From contig JAJGQC010000522.1 in assembly GCA_021014325.1 (NCBI GenBank), forward strand, positions 48,059 through 112,058: DNA of 64,000 nt, in the 5' to 3' direction. Below, piece by piece: positions 32,881-44,051 of the stretch. The notes under the pieces are model-generated. The model was not told where the DNA came from, did no database searches, and was given only the letters and a program-made list of their open reading frames with translations. The stretch comes from Plazaster borealis. Taxonomy: Eukaryota > Echinodermata > Asteroidea > Forcipulatida > Labidiasteridae. The first letter of the stretch is position 1; every line of letters begins with the position of its first letter. Both the position numbers and the translations under genes were made by a program.

Positions 32881-33561
32881 TACATTTTCTTAAAGTTTGT
32901 AAAACCAAAAGAAACAATACGGGGCGGAACATCCGATGCCATGATTGAAAAAGCTTGTGTGGATGTGTGTGTGTGTAGCACTACTGTGTCGACATGTGTG
33001 GAAAGTGGAAACTGGTGCAAACAACACACAGCCATTTCAGTGCAATATGCAAACTGTGTAAATTACAGGTACAAGACAGGCCATTTCCTGGTAATTTGCA
33101 TCAAGCAGTGGCTATGGTGTTTATTGACAGAATACCAGCATTGGTGTCGTGCACAATAATGCTTGTACAGAATTATATCCCAGTGTTATTATGCGATACT
33201 GAACGTGACACGGCCACGATAATCACCAGTACTGATAATCACGAACACTATTACTTGCAACACCATACGACAGTGTACATATATTTCTTGTGCTAGACGT
33301 TAATATTCCTCCATGTGCGTTCCGGGCATGACGATTGATCATCAGAATTGTTTTCATTTAATATTCAAAACTCACGGTATGGTTTTTGAAAATACGTGAC
33401 TCGCAAGTCACAAGTCCTCGGGACAAGTCCGAGTCATGATAGTCGAGTCCGAGTCCAAGTCTTTGCAGACATGACTCGAGTCAAGTCCGAGTCACCGAAA
33501 TTAGACTCGAGACGGACTCGAGTCCGAGTCCTGACTTGAGTCATACAACACTGCTTTCAGG

Positions 33562-33930
33562 CCACTGGGTTCAAGGGCGTTGGCCTATCTCTTTGTTGTG
33601 CAATCCGCCATCAATTGCGTTTTGGAATTGTTTCCTATTGTTGTTGCACTCAAGTGTTGGTTCTCCCAGTTGGCTTATCGCAAAGTGCTGTTCCACCGTG
33701 ATAATGCGGCGGTGGTGCACATTATAAACAAGCAAACTTCTCATTGTCCCCAAATGATGCATCTCATCCGCACATTGGTGCTTGCATGTTTTAGGTTTAA
33801 TATTCGTTTCAAGGCTACGATGTGCCAGGCGTTTTTAATGTTATTGCTGATTCTCTGTCCTGCTTTCAGGAAACACGCCACGCAGCGGCTCCTCAGGCAG
33901 ATGCAGTCATGACACCGCTGCCAGACCTAC
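33562..33930 (+). pseudogene. YR retrotransposon RNase H-like domain
   Basis: Resuming after the hAT insertion, 'ELFPIVVALKCWFSQLAYRKVLFHRDNAAVVHIINKQTS' (about 33622-33738; split in reading) contains the Glu of the second RNase H motif and the Asp of 'HRDNAAV'. A frameshift after 33800 precedes a 'DSLSCFQ'-like end. The first RNase H motif should lie in the part lost at the hAT junction. In this element class RNase H sits between RT and the recombinase, as here. Confidence 0.75.
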
Positions 33931-33944
33931 CTCTAGTTCTCTAG

Positions 33945-34819
33945 ATGATGAAATTGATAGGATTTTCAGAGCTGCAATGGCATCCAATACACATAAAACA
34001 TATGCTGCAGGCTGGAATAAGTTTTGTCAGTTTTGGAACAGGGCTGACGCTATTCAACGGTTTGTCGCTGGCTGTCTTTGCGCCTGTTTGCTCCATCCAC
34101 AATCACAACTTATGTCTCTGCTGTGGGATTTTATCACAAGTTACAAGGGTGGTCTGACCCCACGAATGATTTTTTGGTGTCTAAATTACTTGAAGGGTGT
34201 CATGACAGGCCCTTCATCGGACACACGCTTGCCGATGTCTATTCCTATGTTATTGCAAGTAACCCATTCGCTTCATGCAGTCTGTACTTCTGCGCTGAAA
34301 CTTGTTTATTTAAAGCAGTTTTTGTTTGTGCATTTTTTGGGTTTATGCGGTTAGGCGAGCTGGCGGTTGATTCTCGCTATCGCGTCCCACCTTCGGTATT
34401 GTCAGCCGCAGATGTACAGTTTTGTACAGCGGAAGGCGGGAGCCAGTCGTTCCTTTTTTCTTTCAAACAAGCCAAAAAAAATCAGAGCGGCCCCCCGCAG
34501 GTCATTCGGTTGGTGCAATAATATAACAAGGCTATATGCCCCCTACAGAAATTGAGAGAGTTTCTTTCTGTGAGACCTGCCATTGCCGGCCCTCTCTTTG
34601 TCATTTCGATGGTACTCCACTCACTCGCCAATTCAATGCAGTATTGAAAACTCCTCAAGTTTGCGGTTGCCTTGTGAGCACATCAGTGCTCATTCCTTTC
34701 GTATTGGAGCGGCATCCTCAGCGGTGAGCAGAGGCGTTCCTTGTGATCAGGTTCGTAGTATGGGCAGGTGGCGTTCTTATGCGGTCGCTACTTACATTCG
34801 CCCTATACCTAGTTGTTAA
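33945..34819 (+). pseudogene. Tyrosine recombinase of the YR retrotransposon
   Basis: An N-terminal core-binding block 'AMASNTHKTYAAGWNKFCQFW' (about 33970-34030) is followed, through frameshifts, by 'VFVCAFFGFMRLGEL' (about 34320-34358) with the first catalytic Arg, then 'AHSFRIGAASSAV' (about 34687-34725) with the His-x2-Arg pair. 'GRWRSYAVATYIRP' (about 34764-34803) contains the Trp and the nucleophilic Tyr (codon near 34792). The enzyme would integrate circular cDNA by strand exchange. All four key residue positions are readable, though not in one frame. Confidence 0.88.
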
Positions 34820-34887
34820 ATTCCGTGCACGCCTACGGACCACCAGGAGTAATTAGTATACTAATTCCCTCATTTTCTGTGACTTAT

Positions 34888-35405
34888 CAATAGGTCCTGT
34901 TTGGATTATTGGCCACTCCATCGTCTGTTGGGCAGCAGGTTCCATTGATCTTCCTCTTCAAGTGGTCTGAAGGGAAAAGTGGGGTGCATATGTATGACTT
35001 GGAACCTTTGTTGCGGTCATGTCGTGGGTCAACTCCGCAGTTATAATTTTTCACATTGGCACCAACGATCTCATTGAAGTGGTGAATTTCGCATGCGACA
35101 GCGTATTTCAGTTGCATTGCAAACATTTGTCTCTTGGTTTCCGCCATGTAAGGTTGTGTGGTCAGATATACTCCCACGGGTGTTTTTCTTTGGTGCAAAG
35201 TCACAACCCGCTGTTGAACGGAAACGACGAGCAATTAATCGCTGGGCAAATCACAATGTGCGAGATGGGGCGCCACTGCTTGCATCATCCCCAATTTGCT
35301 TGGTCTGAAACGACTCTGTATCGCTTTTGATGGTGTACATTTGTTGCTGTTGGGTACACAATTGTTTCGTGACAACTTGCGTTCTTGTATTTTGTCTGTG
35401 TTATG
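34888..35405 (+). pseudogene. SGNH/GDSL-type hydrolase domain of the YR element
   Basis: Downstream of the recombinase, broken frames give the SGNH blocks in order: 'VWIIGHSIVCWAAG' (34900-34940; block I with Ser), 'AVIIFHIGTNDLIEV' (about 35037-35080; Gly-x-Asn-Asp-like block III), 'VVWSDILPRVFFFGA' (about 35155-35200) and 'FDGVHLLLLGTQLFRDNL' (about 35326-35380), with the Asp-x2-His pair at 35329-35340 and a stop at 35405. Hydrolase ORFs of this kind are known in sea-urchin-type Ngaro/DIRS elements; their substrate and role are not established. The catalytic Ser, Asn, Asp and His codons are all still present. Confidence 0.8.
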
Positions 35406-35454
35406 AAGAAAAAAGAAAAAAAAAGAAAGAAAAAAAAAAGAAAGAAAAAAAAAG
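35402..35454 (+). repeat. Purine tract (A-rich with G)
   Basis: About 50 bp of GAAAAAA-type purine-only sequence directly after the hydrolase stop codon. It could be a low-complexity expansion or part of the element's terminal region. Confidence 0.7.
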
Positions 35455-35758
35455 CGCGTTTGGCGTGTTTACTGGATTCACACAGTTTTTTGAGTTTGGG
35501 GGTTATTGTTGCAAGTAAATGTACTTTGTCAAACTATTTCTTCAATTTTGAACACCTCTTGGTTCAATAAGCTTACAACACCCATTCTTTATATTTAGAT
35601 CAAATATTGTAACAATAAGTTGTGTTAGCACTCTGATGTACCACAGGGGCTAATTCCGACGGCATGTGCCAAGGTGGAACTTCACAACTTAATTGATTAA
35701 TGGGTTAAACTCATTGTATAATTTTCAGGTGTGACTAGTTTAAATAGTCGTTTCATTG
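35455..35758. other. Unannotated
   Basis: Non-coding stretch between the YR element's last ORF and the minisatellite. It may contain the element's 3' terminal sequence. Confidence 0.4.
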
Positions 35759-36245
35759 TGCCAAGTTGTGGTTTGGCACTTGTTTGCCAATAATTAATAT
35801 GGGCTGGTGCCCATCAATGGTGGGGTCAAAAGATGCCAGGTGTGCCAAATTGTGGTTTGGAATTTGTTTGCCAACTAATTAAGATGGGCGTGGTGCTCAT
35901 CAGTGGTTGGGTCAAAAGATGCCAGGTGTGCCAATGTGTGGTTTGGCATTTGTTTGCCAATTAGTTAATATGGGCGTGGTGCTCATCAGTGGTTGGGTCT
36001 AAAGATGCCAGGTGTGCCAATGTGTGGTTTGGCATTTGGTTAGCCAATAATTAATATGGGCGTGGTGCCCATTAATGGTGGTGTCACATGTCGGTTAAAA
36101 GATGCCAGGTGTGCCAATTGGTGGTTTGGCAATTGTTTGCCAACGAATTACTTCGGGCGTGGTGCCCAGTAATGGTTGAGGTCACGTGTACATTGAAAAG
36201 AAGCCATATTGGCCAAATTTGTTGGGTGTGTTGTACACCCAACAA
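35759..36245 (+). repeat. Minisatellite of about 85-98-bp units
   Basis: Unit starts near 35759, 35842, 35927, 36013 and 36111, each opening GTGCCAA and TGTGGTTTGGCA, then TTTGTTTGCCAA, TTAATATGGGCGTGGTGC and AAAGATGCCAG. TTTGGCA and TGCCAAA-type inverted pairs inside each unit could form small hairpins. The last copy is degenerate. Confidence 0.85.
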
Positions 36246-36820
36246 TGGTGGGGGTCAGCTCCCAAGCCCGATTATTGTGTGAATGGATAGCCAAACAATT
36301 TTCCTCCACAATTTGTTTTGGAAATAAAAACAGTTTTCAGAGGCTGTGACAATCAATCAAAATATACTTTGTCTGCTTGTTTTATTCGAATCTGTGTATA
36401 GTTAATGTTATATTACACGAAGCACTGATCGAAGCACTACCAATCCCTGCTTGGTAAGCTTAAAACCCCCAAACAACAGCACAAGCAGCTTGATCAGCAT
36501 AGCACTGAATCACCTCCACCCAAACCAACAGGTACAGGTACATCCATAAATCATTAGTTTCTGCATCAATAATTACAATTTGGATCCTAAATGGTTCAAT
36601 ATCGCACCTCAGTGACATTTTTTTTTCAATACAATCATCCTAAAGTAACAAAACAGATTTCTTACAGTATTGCAGATAAAAACGTTTCTCATAAGAACTG
36701 GTACTATGTATCATACACTTATTATTTGTATTATTTGTGTTATCATTATTTTGTATAAAACATGGTGACATTTCATCAGAAGCACAGCTCTACCTTCACG
36801 ACATGACATCAGAGATAAAG
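36246..36820. other. Unannotated
   Basis: AT-rich with no gene or repeat signature I can name. Confidence 0.45.
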
Positions 36821-37655
36821 TATAGGTTTTCTCGATCGAATTCGGCAAATGAGCAGCCAATTTAATTTTCATGCGTTCGATTTAAAGCTATGTTGCCTCG
36901 TGACGCACAAATGTCATTCAATTTAGCAAAGCTGGTTCGACTGGAGATTTTAACTCATTATTGTTTTTTCAATTTCGTAAAGAGGCAATCAATTTCGCTA
37001 AATGAGAATTTAAATAAGCAAGGTAAAGAAATGCGAATAAACAGATAAACTGTACTAGGCAACTCTTTCGTATTTCACTTGAATTCTGGCAAACCTTTTT
37101 TCTATTTATGTTTCCAGTAGATTTTTCATGGCCCACTAGGTTTTTTTTTCTTCTACTTTGTTTTCTTTTAATTCTTTTCTTTCTTTATTTTGTTTCTTCT
37201 TTTTTCTCGGGGTGGGGGAGTCGTTGTTATATAGGCAAACCCTTATTTTGAATCGTGTTTGAATGGGGCGCTTTATGTTTTTCCTAAAAGAAGTATTCTG
37301 TAAAACTGTAGCGAAAGCTTGTCTTCAAAAACATCGGCAAAGTGACTCAAGTGCCAATAAGTAAACCGTAATTATGCCTTTAACATTCGAAAGGAAACAA
37401 AAGTCTAACAAAGCTTTTTTTAGCTTGCACAAATTCCAAAATGACTGCCCAAAAATGAATTTGAATGACTAAACACACGCCTCAAACAGCTCATGCAAAT
37501 TTGAATGCTGCCTCGTTGAATTGTTAAATTGTACATTTGACTAATAATAAAACGAAATCGAATGACCCTATTCAGCAGCATTCGATTTCACAAGAAAATA
37601 GAATGGCGCAGTGGTTAAATTGGCGCAGTGGTTAAATTGACCGAGAAAACCTATA
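36821..37655. mobile_element. Non-autonomous DNA element with TATAGGTTTTCTCG ends
   Basis: TATAGGTTTTCTCGATC at 36821 and its inverse GACCGAGAAAACCTATA at the right end define an 835-bp element. The inside is AT-rich with repeated TCGATTT/AAATTCG motifs and a 19-bp tandem duplication of GGCGCAGTGGTTAAATT near the right end. The superfamily is unclear; no long target duplication is seen. Confidence 0.7.
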
Positions 37656-38020
37656 CTAATAAATATTCTTAACTTGCTCCAAACGACATTTTCTGCAACA
37701 AAGGGGTTTTAATGTACGATAAGATCAGTCAATACAGGCATTTTTTTTTGACGAGTTAGTTAAAGCACATTGAGGACTGGTTGTTACTAATTTAACCCTG
37801 TTTTATCTTGGTTTTATCTTTGAAACTTTTTATCACACTGTTATTTCACATGGTGCTTAGTTTATACAAGGGTGTCTCACAAAATATAAGCTCATTTTTA
37901 AGAGAGTCACCAAAAAGGTAATTAACATTTCAGGAATTGAAAAGGTCAAGATCTACTCTATGTTTAGCCATATTAGACTTAATCCATACATGTAGAAGAT
38001 TGAATAACCATGGTTTTTAC
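37656..38020. other. Unannotated
   Basis: AT-rich, nothing recognised. Confidence 0.45.
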
Positions 38021-38350
38021 TTAAAGGAACATTACAGAATTGGTTTTTGCTAACTGGCAGTGTAAGCACTTTGTATAATCCACCATATACATAAACTGAC
38101 AAGCCTGTAGAAGTTTGAGATCGATCAGCCATCTGGGTCACGAAAATAGTGAAAACCGATTACACATTTGCATGTGTTTTATAATGCATGAATAAAACGC
38201 TATGAGCGATAAACCCAATCGAAATTAGTTTTATTTATTTCTCATCAAATATGGCATTTCAGACAGAAATATTTCTAGGGATGTTTAAGTTTTATGAAGT
38301 CTGTGATCATAAAGAAAATTTTAATTACCAGTTCTGTAACGTTCCTTTAA
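38021..38350. mobile_element. TTAA-type MITE, 330 bp
   Basis: TTAAAGGAACATTACAGAATTGGT and its near-perfect inverse ACCAGTTCTGTAACGTTCCTTTAA, each including TTAA. The internal AAGCCTGTAGAAGTTTGAGATCG parallels the conserved core of the MITEs at 13.6, 14.7 and 55.9 kb although the termini differ. Confidence 0.88.
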
Positions 38351-38738
38351 ATAAAATGTTACCGCATCTGTACTTTTTTTTTTCTTCAGGTGAAGATGTG
38401 TCATACTATGAAAGAGGAAGCCATGGTGGTTAACACTAGTAAATAGAAAGAATACTGTTCAGCTTTTCTGAATGAGGTAGGCTATACAAAGACACTTCTG
38501 CCCAGTTTTCTACAAAGAATAAACACAGCATGGTTTCCATTTTAGGACATTTAAGAGAAACTCAACAACAAAAACAAAGGAAAAATGTTTTCTTCAAATA
38601 AACAACTATCTTTGAGGAATAACCAAATGTTAAACTGGTTACCCACCAGAAATGATGTACTATGGAAGCTCAATGTACAACATACAAGCTTGTATAGTAG
38701 GGGCTTTCTAAAGCTCATTACTTTTGAGATTGATTGTT

Positions 38739-38807
38739 CACACTTTTTCCCATACACTTTGTCCATGAAGTATCACACTTTTCCCATACACTTTGTCCAT
38801 GAAGTAT
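38739..38807 (+). repeat. 35-bp tandem duplication
   Basis: Two nearly identical copies of CACACTTTTTCCCATACACTT... ending GAAGTAT, adjacent to each other. Probably replication slippage. Confidence 0.85.
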
Positions 38808-39055
38808 CTCTTAAAAGAATATATTCAATAAGAGAAGGTCGATTTTAAAATGTGTTATATATTTTTTAGGCGATCAGCAAACGTCGGACACCTCTTGAAT
38901 TTGTTTATTTGTTCATCTTACCATTTAGAGCCAACAATATTTTTACTCCCCTCTGTTATAGGCCTTTTTGGGTGGGCTGCTACATTTTTCTTTGACAATT
39001 TGCAAAATGGTAACTAATATAAAGCAACTTGTGTTTTTTATATAAAAGGACACCG

Positions 39056-39577
39056 ATTTCCATACGATGAGAATAATTACTTTTCTCTCATATATGAAAG
39101 AGGACCCTTTTCAGAAGGTTGATGAAGTGCTCACATGCATAAAAATGGAGAGCTTAAAGGGCAAAAAATAAAGGCAAAGGACAACATCAAAGGAGTGGTT
39201 CAAATTCATCCATACATTTTCAGGGATTTGCCTTCAATTCCCAATCAAGCAGCAATGGAACTCTTTGCAAAGCTTGCTTCGAAGCAGATTACTGTTTGGG
39301 AATTGAAGACTGAGGCAGGCGTACTAAAGAAGCTCCAACGGATACAGCAGATCGTTGTAGAATTAACAGACAGCACATCGTGGAGGATGCTGTCGAGAGG
39401 TTTCCTGGGCACACCTCAAGAGAGGTGCTGTCGCAGTTTTTGAACGTGTCCCTTGCTTCAAATTTACCCAAGCCACTTCAACACTTCTGCCGCATGTTGC
39501 GACAAACAGAGGCTGGGGTCAAAGAAGTAGCTACCGACTTCAGTGAATTCAACTTGGGAATTATGTGCATGCCTAAG
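39056..39577 (+). pseudogene. Exon-like block 1 of an unrecognised plus-strand gene
   Basis: The frame from 39135 reads 'DNIKGVVQIHPYIFRDLPSI' and 'MELFAKLASKQITVWELKTE', then after a one-base shift near 39380 'EDAVERFPGHTSREVLSQFL', 'LPKPLQHFCRMLRQTEAGVK' and 'FSEFNLGIMCMPK', ending at a GTAAGG donor (39578). Amphipathic helices and Leu/Lys/Glu composition look like real protein. The closing phase is 0, matching the next block. I do not recognise the family with confidence. A shift inside the block and stops near 39168 in other frames suggest decay or an incomplete model. Confidence 0.45.
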
Positions 39578-39751
39578 GTAAGGGTAATTCACAGTCATAA
39601 AAAGCTAACATTTGCTACTCGGAAGACTCCTCCAAAAAAAACCTAATAGTAATAATGATAAATAATTTTTTATGGCTGCGATGTTAAAAGAACAGTGCTC
39701 AATAATCTTATTAGCAAACATTAAATTGTTTTTGCTTTCAACATTTATCAG

Positions 39752-39947
39752 GACTGGAATGCTGATAAGCTTAGAAGCTTCCTAGTCGGCTGCTCGGCCA
39801 CAAATTTGTCAGCCAACTTGACCGAATTCAGTGTGGTTATTATTTGTCCGGTTTCAGCAGTCAGCATGGTTTTCGAACTGATGCATGAGACTGAGTAGTT
39901 TCAGTATGTATGTCGAATCTTCTTCCATGTGCCAAAAGAAAAGTCTG
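39752..39947 (+). pseudogene. Exon-like block 2 of the unrecognised gene
   Basis: An ATTTATCAG acceptor (39743-39751) opens a phase-0 frame reading 'DWNADKLRSFLVGCSATNLS' and 'EFSVVIICPVSAVSMVFELM'. A single TAG at 39896-39898 is followed in the same frame by 'FQYVCRIFFHVPKEKS' and a GTGAGT donor at 39948. Coding character on both sides of the stop suggests a recent nonsense mutation. The hydrophobic beta-strand then 'CPVSAVSMVFELM' pattern might be a Rossmann-like strand and helix, but that is speculative. Confidence 0.45.
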
Positions 39948-41394
39948 GTGAGTAACTTTAATTAATGACAGACAAATACAATTGTCTAATTAAATTGCAC
40001 CACTTGTCAAGTTGCTATTGGCCAACAGTTACACAAAACTAATTTACACAATCGTTTGCAAAACTTTGATATATAAAATAAAAAAATATTGCCTACCCTA
40101 TAGAAATTTAAACCAGTATCTTGGTTTAGGGTTTTAAGGTTCCTGGCAGGATAATATTCACAATCGAGATCCCAGTGGATTCCCAGTGGGATTATTAACA
40201 ACCGCATGCCAGTGGGATTTTTGTTACATGAATTTTTGTTAGAATTTTTGACTTGTTTAGAAATACACATGATCATAGAACTTGCTGTGTACTTGTACAA
40301 TACACCTTCTACTTGTTCTGTGTATTAGCACTCTTTGTCAGTATAATTACATTCCATATAGATGATATACAAGTAAATTAACCTACCTCAAGTAGTATAG
40401 GTTTGAAGACTTATTTTCTAGAAATCAAATTCTTAATAGGCCTATAAAGTCTATGACTTTATGAGGATCCGTATAATCATGGATATAATCCAAACCATTG
40501 ACTAAATGAAAAGCTTGCAAGACAAGCAAGATGTGAAAGGTCATGAGGTCATAGACATGAGCATGACATTGTGTGTTGTGCATGCTGTAGTAAGTTAGGC
40601 CATTCCAATTTTATTAGTTAGTTTACATATTTTTAAGTTCTGAAAAATGTTGTCCGACAGGAAAAAATAAAAATTAAATGATGATGTAAGTCAGTGTTTT
40701 CTAAATTTGCGGGCAGGCAATCATAGATCTGCTGAAGGATGTGCCTCCGTCTCACAATTCCGTGTTAGTTCTAATAACCTTTTATAATAAAGTATTTTGT
40801 ATCTTTCAAATTTGTTTAATACCATAATTAATTATTATTTTTTATTATTTTAATTATTTTTTCATGAATTGGAAATAAATTTTCAAAAATGAATGGATGA
40901 TGGGAAGGGATGAATCAGAGTACATTTTTTGTAAGATTTATGCATTCTATTCTGCCACTGAACACATGAATAAATCTACAGAAAAAGGTGCTTATAGTTT
41001 TGGGTTGTGAGCAAATTTTATTTGTTTTTGGGCTGAACAAACAAAAACCCCAAGTTATTAAAAATTTAACCAGTCAATTTCCCCTTGTGGTTGAAACTCT
41101 GACTACCTACCAAAATTTATGAAATGAAGATAAATGGTTCTGGACTGTAATTAATTAAGAACGAAAATGAATTTGAATGAATTGAAGTTACCTAATTGCT
41201 TTACAATCCGAAAGTATACTGACCTAACAACGCTTTTTATTAAAAAATTTGGACAAATATCTGGCGGTGTAGGTAAACAGGAAATGTTGCAGTTTAAATG
41301 GTGGTATCGTTGCCAGTGTCAGATATATTTCAAAAATAATAAAAATCTGCTTAAAATCTGAACCGCTGTTCAGCTTAATTTTGTTAGTGCGTCT
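39948..41394. other. Unannotated (possibly intronic)
   Basis: AT-rich, with no domain seen in any frame. It may be intron of the broken plus-strand gene. Confidence 0.45.
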
Positions 41395-41524
41395 ATCCTC
41401 ATGGAGCGTATTCTTGGGATTTGCACAATCTGCAGTGGCGCTGTGAAAATTGAGCAGTATTCAATCACAAATTGTGCGAAATAGACAGATTGTGCAAATC
41501 CCAAGAATGCACTCCACGAGGATC
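41395..41524. repeat. Palindrome with about 38-bp arms
   Basis: ATCCTCATGGAGCGTATTCT... and its inverse ...AGAATGCACTCCACGAGGAT enclose a roughly 53-bp loop. The arms include a perfect 23-bp inverse match around TTCTTGGGATTTGCACAATC. It could be a snap-back MITE; sequence further out (AATTTTG) also pairs weakly. Confidence 0.8.
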
Positions 41525-42071
41525 AAAGCAAAATTCATTTGCTAGACATCCGCTCAGATTTTTAGCCTTATTTTTGTTTGTTTTTTAAAGAAACGTATCT
41601 GATACATATTTGGTGACAAAATCTCCTGTAAATCTCGGGTGAGTTTAAAGTATTTTGTAGAGGTCTTCGATGGTTTTTGGAGCAAGTCTAACAGCCGTTT
41701 AAGAGGCACTTGCAGTAAATTGATACTCATTGTATTTGTATTGACAACCAACCAATAGTTTAATCAGGTGAGACGGTAATTACTAAGGCTTTTATCAGCT
41801 TTCTCTCCGTTTTTTACAGTCACAAAAAGTATTCTTTTGCTTGCACTTGCCATCGTAATTTGATCCACCATCATTTGACAGATCTCAGAACGCTAAATCT
41901 TACATGTTGTATACACCATTAAGTAGTAAAGGGCATATATCAGACTGTTTCTGTTTACATCACGTAAAAACACTTCCCGTCTAACACCAAACCCCCGGCC
42001 GCTGGGCTTGCACACCAAACAGTCCACATGGGCTGTTCCTACTATCATTACGTGAATCGCCCATAAAAGTG

Positions 42072-42102
42072 AACCCGAGTTTGCCTATCACAAACTCGGG
42101 TT
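42072..42102. repeat. Perfect 12-bp-stem hairpin
   Basis: AACCCGAGTTTG, 7-nt loop CCTATCA, CAAACTCGGGTT. Isolated; function unknown. Confidence 0.75.
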
Positions 42103-42843
42103 GGTACCTACTGGTTTGGGTTGGAGCTGGTTTGAAACACGGATCTCTCTTATCTGATCGTGATTAATCACTTGTGAACTTGTGGTTTTTTGTACCACTG
42201 CCTGTGAGTTGACTGACAACAAAAAATACAAAATTTTACCAGGTTCTTGTTTTTTCTTTAAAGTATTTGGAAAAGTGTCAAAAATTATTAAAAGAGCAAC
42301 TTCGAATCATAAAAATTGACTAGATATATCCTGAATAACTAAATAAGAAACAGCCATACTTCACCCATGCACTTCAACTTTTTCGTGCTTTGATGATAAC
42401 ATGTGGTTGGCGTATGAATATCTGAACATGTTTGGGGCTGCATATCAAGCATGGCCTTTATATTATACTTCAACACACTTTAAGAAGTCAATTTAGATAT
42501 TTAAAAAAAAATAGATTACCAACACATTTCGCTATTTAAACTTTAGAACAGTAATGCTAATAGCTGAACTGGCACTTTAGCTTGATGAAATCAAACCCTA
42601 ATAAACCATCAGATTATTTGGGACTATAATTTCTGTCGGATGAGCACATCCGGACTCTGAGATGCAAGAAGACCTCTGAACAAAGTGTTAATAATAATAA
42701 TAGTTCTTCTTCTGGGGGATTTCCTAGTTTACCAAATATAGGTCAAGTATATCTGCAACATTAATTTCGGCGCTTGAAAAATAAATATGAGTAGCTAAAA
42801 ACGTTGAAGGAGATGGCAGGAATTAAGTATACACGGTTGGCAG

Positions 42844-43000
42844 CCGTATTCAAGCGATTAATGGAGCAGCGGTAGAATTGTTGAAGGGAAAAACAGAGAA
42901 GGGATGATTTTAATGTCATTCAAAGGATATCCTGGCCATGACTTGCTCTTAGGAGAAAGCTCCGTGCGGATGCCCATACCTCCTTAGGAAGAACAAAGAG
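42844..43000 (+). pseudogene. Exon-like block 3 of the unrecognised gene
   Basis: After an in-frame stop near 42857, the frame reads 'WSSGRIVEGKNREGMILMSF' and 'KGYPGHDLLLGESSVRMPIP', then TAG, with a GTAAGC donor after GAACAAAGAG (43000). The start is unclear. The coding look is good for about 45 codons, but nonsense codons occur at both ends. The donor lies 3 bp before the 168-bp tandem duplication. Confidence 0.35.
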
Positions 43001-43003
43001 GTA

Positions 43004-43335
43004 AGCACTTTTGTAGAACTTCGAGCCAGTGGCTAAATAGGGCTAAATAAAACATAGTATATTTTCCTTTTATCATGTCCTTAAAAAATATGTGTCCCCG
43101 TGTCTGCATTTCTATGGAGATACTTATCACAATAACTTTTCAAGAAATTGTTAAAAAGTTCGTTATTTCAAAGCACTTGTCTAGAACTTCGAGCCAGTGG
43201 CTAAATAGGGCTAAATAAAACATAGTATATTTTCCTTTTATCGTGTCCTTAAAAAATATGTGTCCCCGTGTCTGCATTTCTATGGAGATACTTATCACAA
43301 TAACTTTTCAAGAAATTGTTAAAAAGTTGTTATTT
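43004..43335 (+). repeat. Recent 168-bp tandem duplication
   Basis: Copies start at 43004 and 43172 and are almost identical over about 155 bp (one clear change, TATCATGTCC against TATCGTGTCC, besides end differences). The low divergence implies recent origin. Confidence 0.92.
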
Positions 43336-44051
43336 TTGTGCCATCTTCCAAACCCATTTTCTGTAGGCCTAAATGTTTCCATCAACTTATAATGATCAGG
43401 ATGGTTGTAATTATACTAAAAATAAACCTTTCAAAGTTTCCGCTTTTTTAAAAGATAAAACAGTTTAAATAAATATATTCAGCACTTTTCACTTTTTCAT
43501 TCTATTGGCTGAAATTTTTGTCTGTAATTATTTTGGGTCTCAGTATTTTACTTTTCGAAAAATGATAAGGTACACATTTGACATAAATGTTTCAACAATC
43601 ATTTGCTACGTCATTGAAGTTATGTACTAAGTTTTCTTTGAACATTTCTGTTTTTCGAACCAATATGAATGGTTGTAAGTTTGAGCGTCGATCACTCATG
43701 CTTGTGCTTTCTTGAAGTATGGCAGGCAACACTTTCTAACGTCTAGACTATTTAAAGTTAGTTGACAAACACTATGTCGGGTTTTTCATGAGTGGCAAGA
43801 ATAACAGATGGTATTGAGGTCACAGCAATCTTTGAATAAACAACACACTCTCCATGTGTGATCAGCTTTTGTTTTTTTGCAAAGAACACTTTGAAGTCTT
43901 CAAACACTTGGTTTTGAAAATGACAAAGTTTCAGAAGGATAATTTACGACGAGGATTTTGGTAGTGTATCATGTTTAGTAACAGTTATAATAGTTAATAG
44001 TAGGAGAAAAATGAAACACGCCAACGCCTATTTACAACGTCACATTTACAG

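Larger units (their letters stand above)
31045..33553 (-). mobile_element. hAT transposon relic (BED-type), nested in YR element
   Basis: The right terminus, read inward on the minus strand, is CAGTGTTGTATGACTC (33538-33553), followed by about 150 bp of GACTC repeats (33390-33545), then non-coding sequence, a BED exon and the transposase exon. The left terminus is missing: the transposase is cut near 31045 before the hAT dimerisation domain, and no copy of the right flank CTTTCAGG is found there. A deletion probably removed the left end and some of the host element. Confidence 0.85.
27959..35405 (+). mobile_element. YR retrotransposon (DIRS/Ngaro-like) with SGNH hydrolase, nested insertions
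   Basis: Plus-strand order is: gag-like ORF1 with CCCH finger, RT, RNase H, tyrosine recombinase, SGNH/GDSL-type hydrolase. This is the arrangement of Ngaro-like and some DIRS elements. Integration by a tyrosine recombinase replaces the DDE integrase, so no target duplication is expected. The element is split by a hAT MITE (29025-30086) between ORF1 and RT, and by a larger hAT transposon (about 31050-33553) between RT and RNase H. Frameshifts occur in every domain. The terminal repeats that would separate DIRS from Ngaro were not found. Confidence 0.85.

Noticed and set aside
34887..35234. 115-codon minus-strand frame opposite the hydrolase
   Set aside because: Shadow of the plus-strand SGNH hydrolase region.
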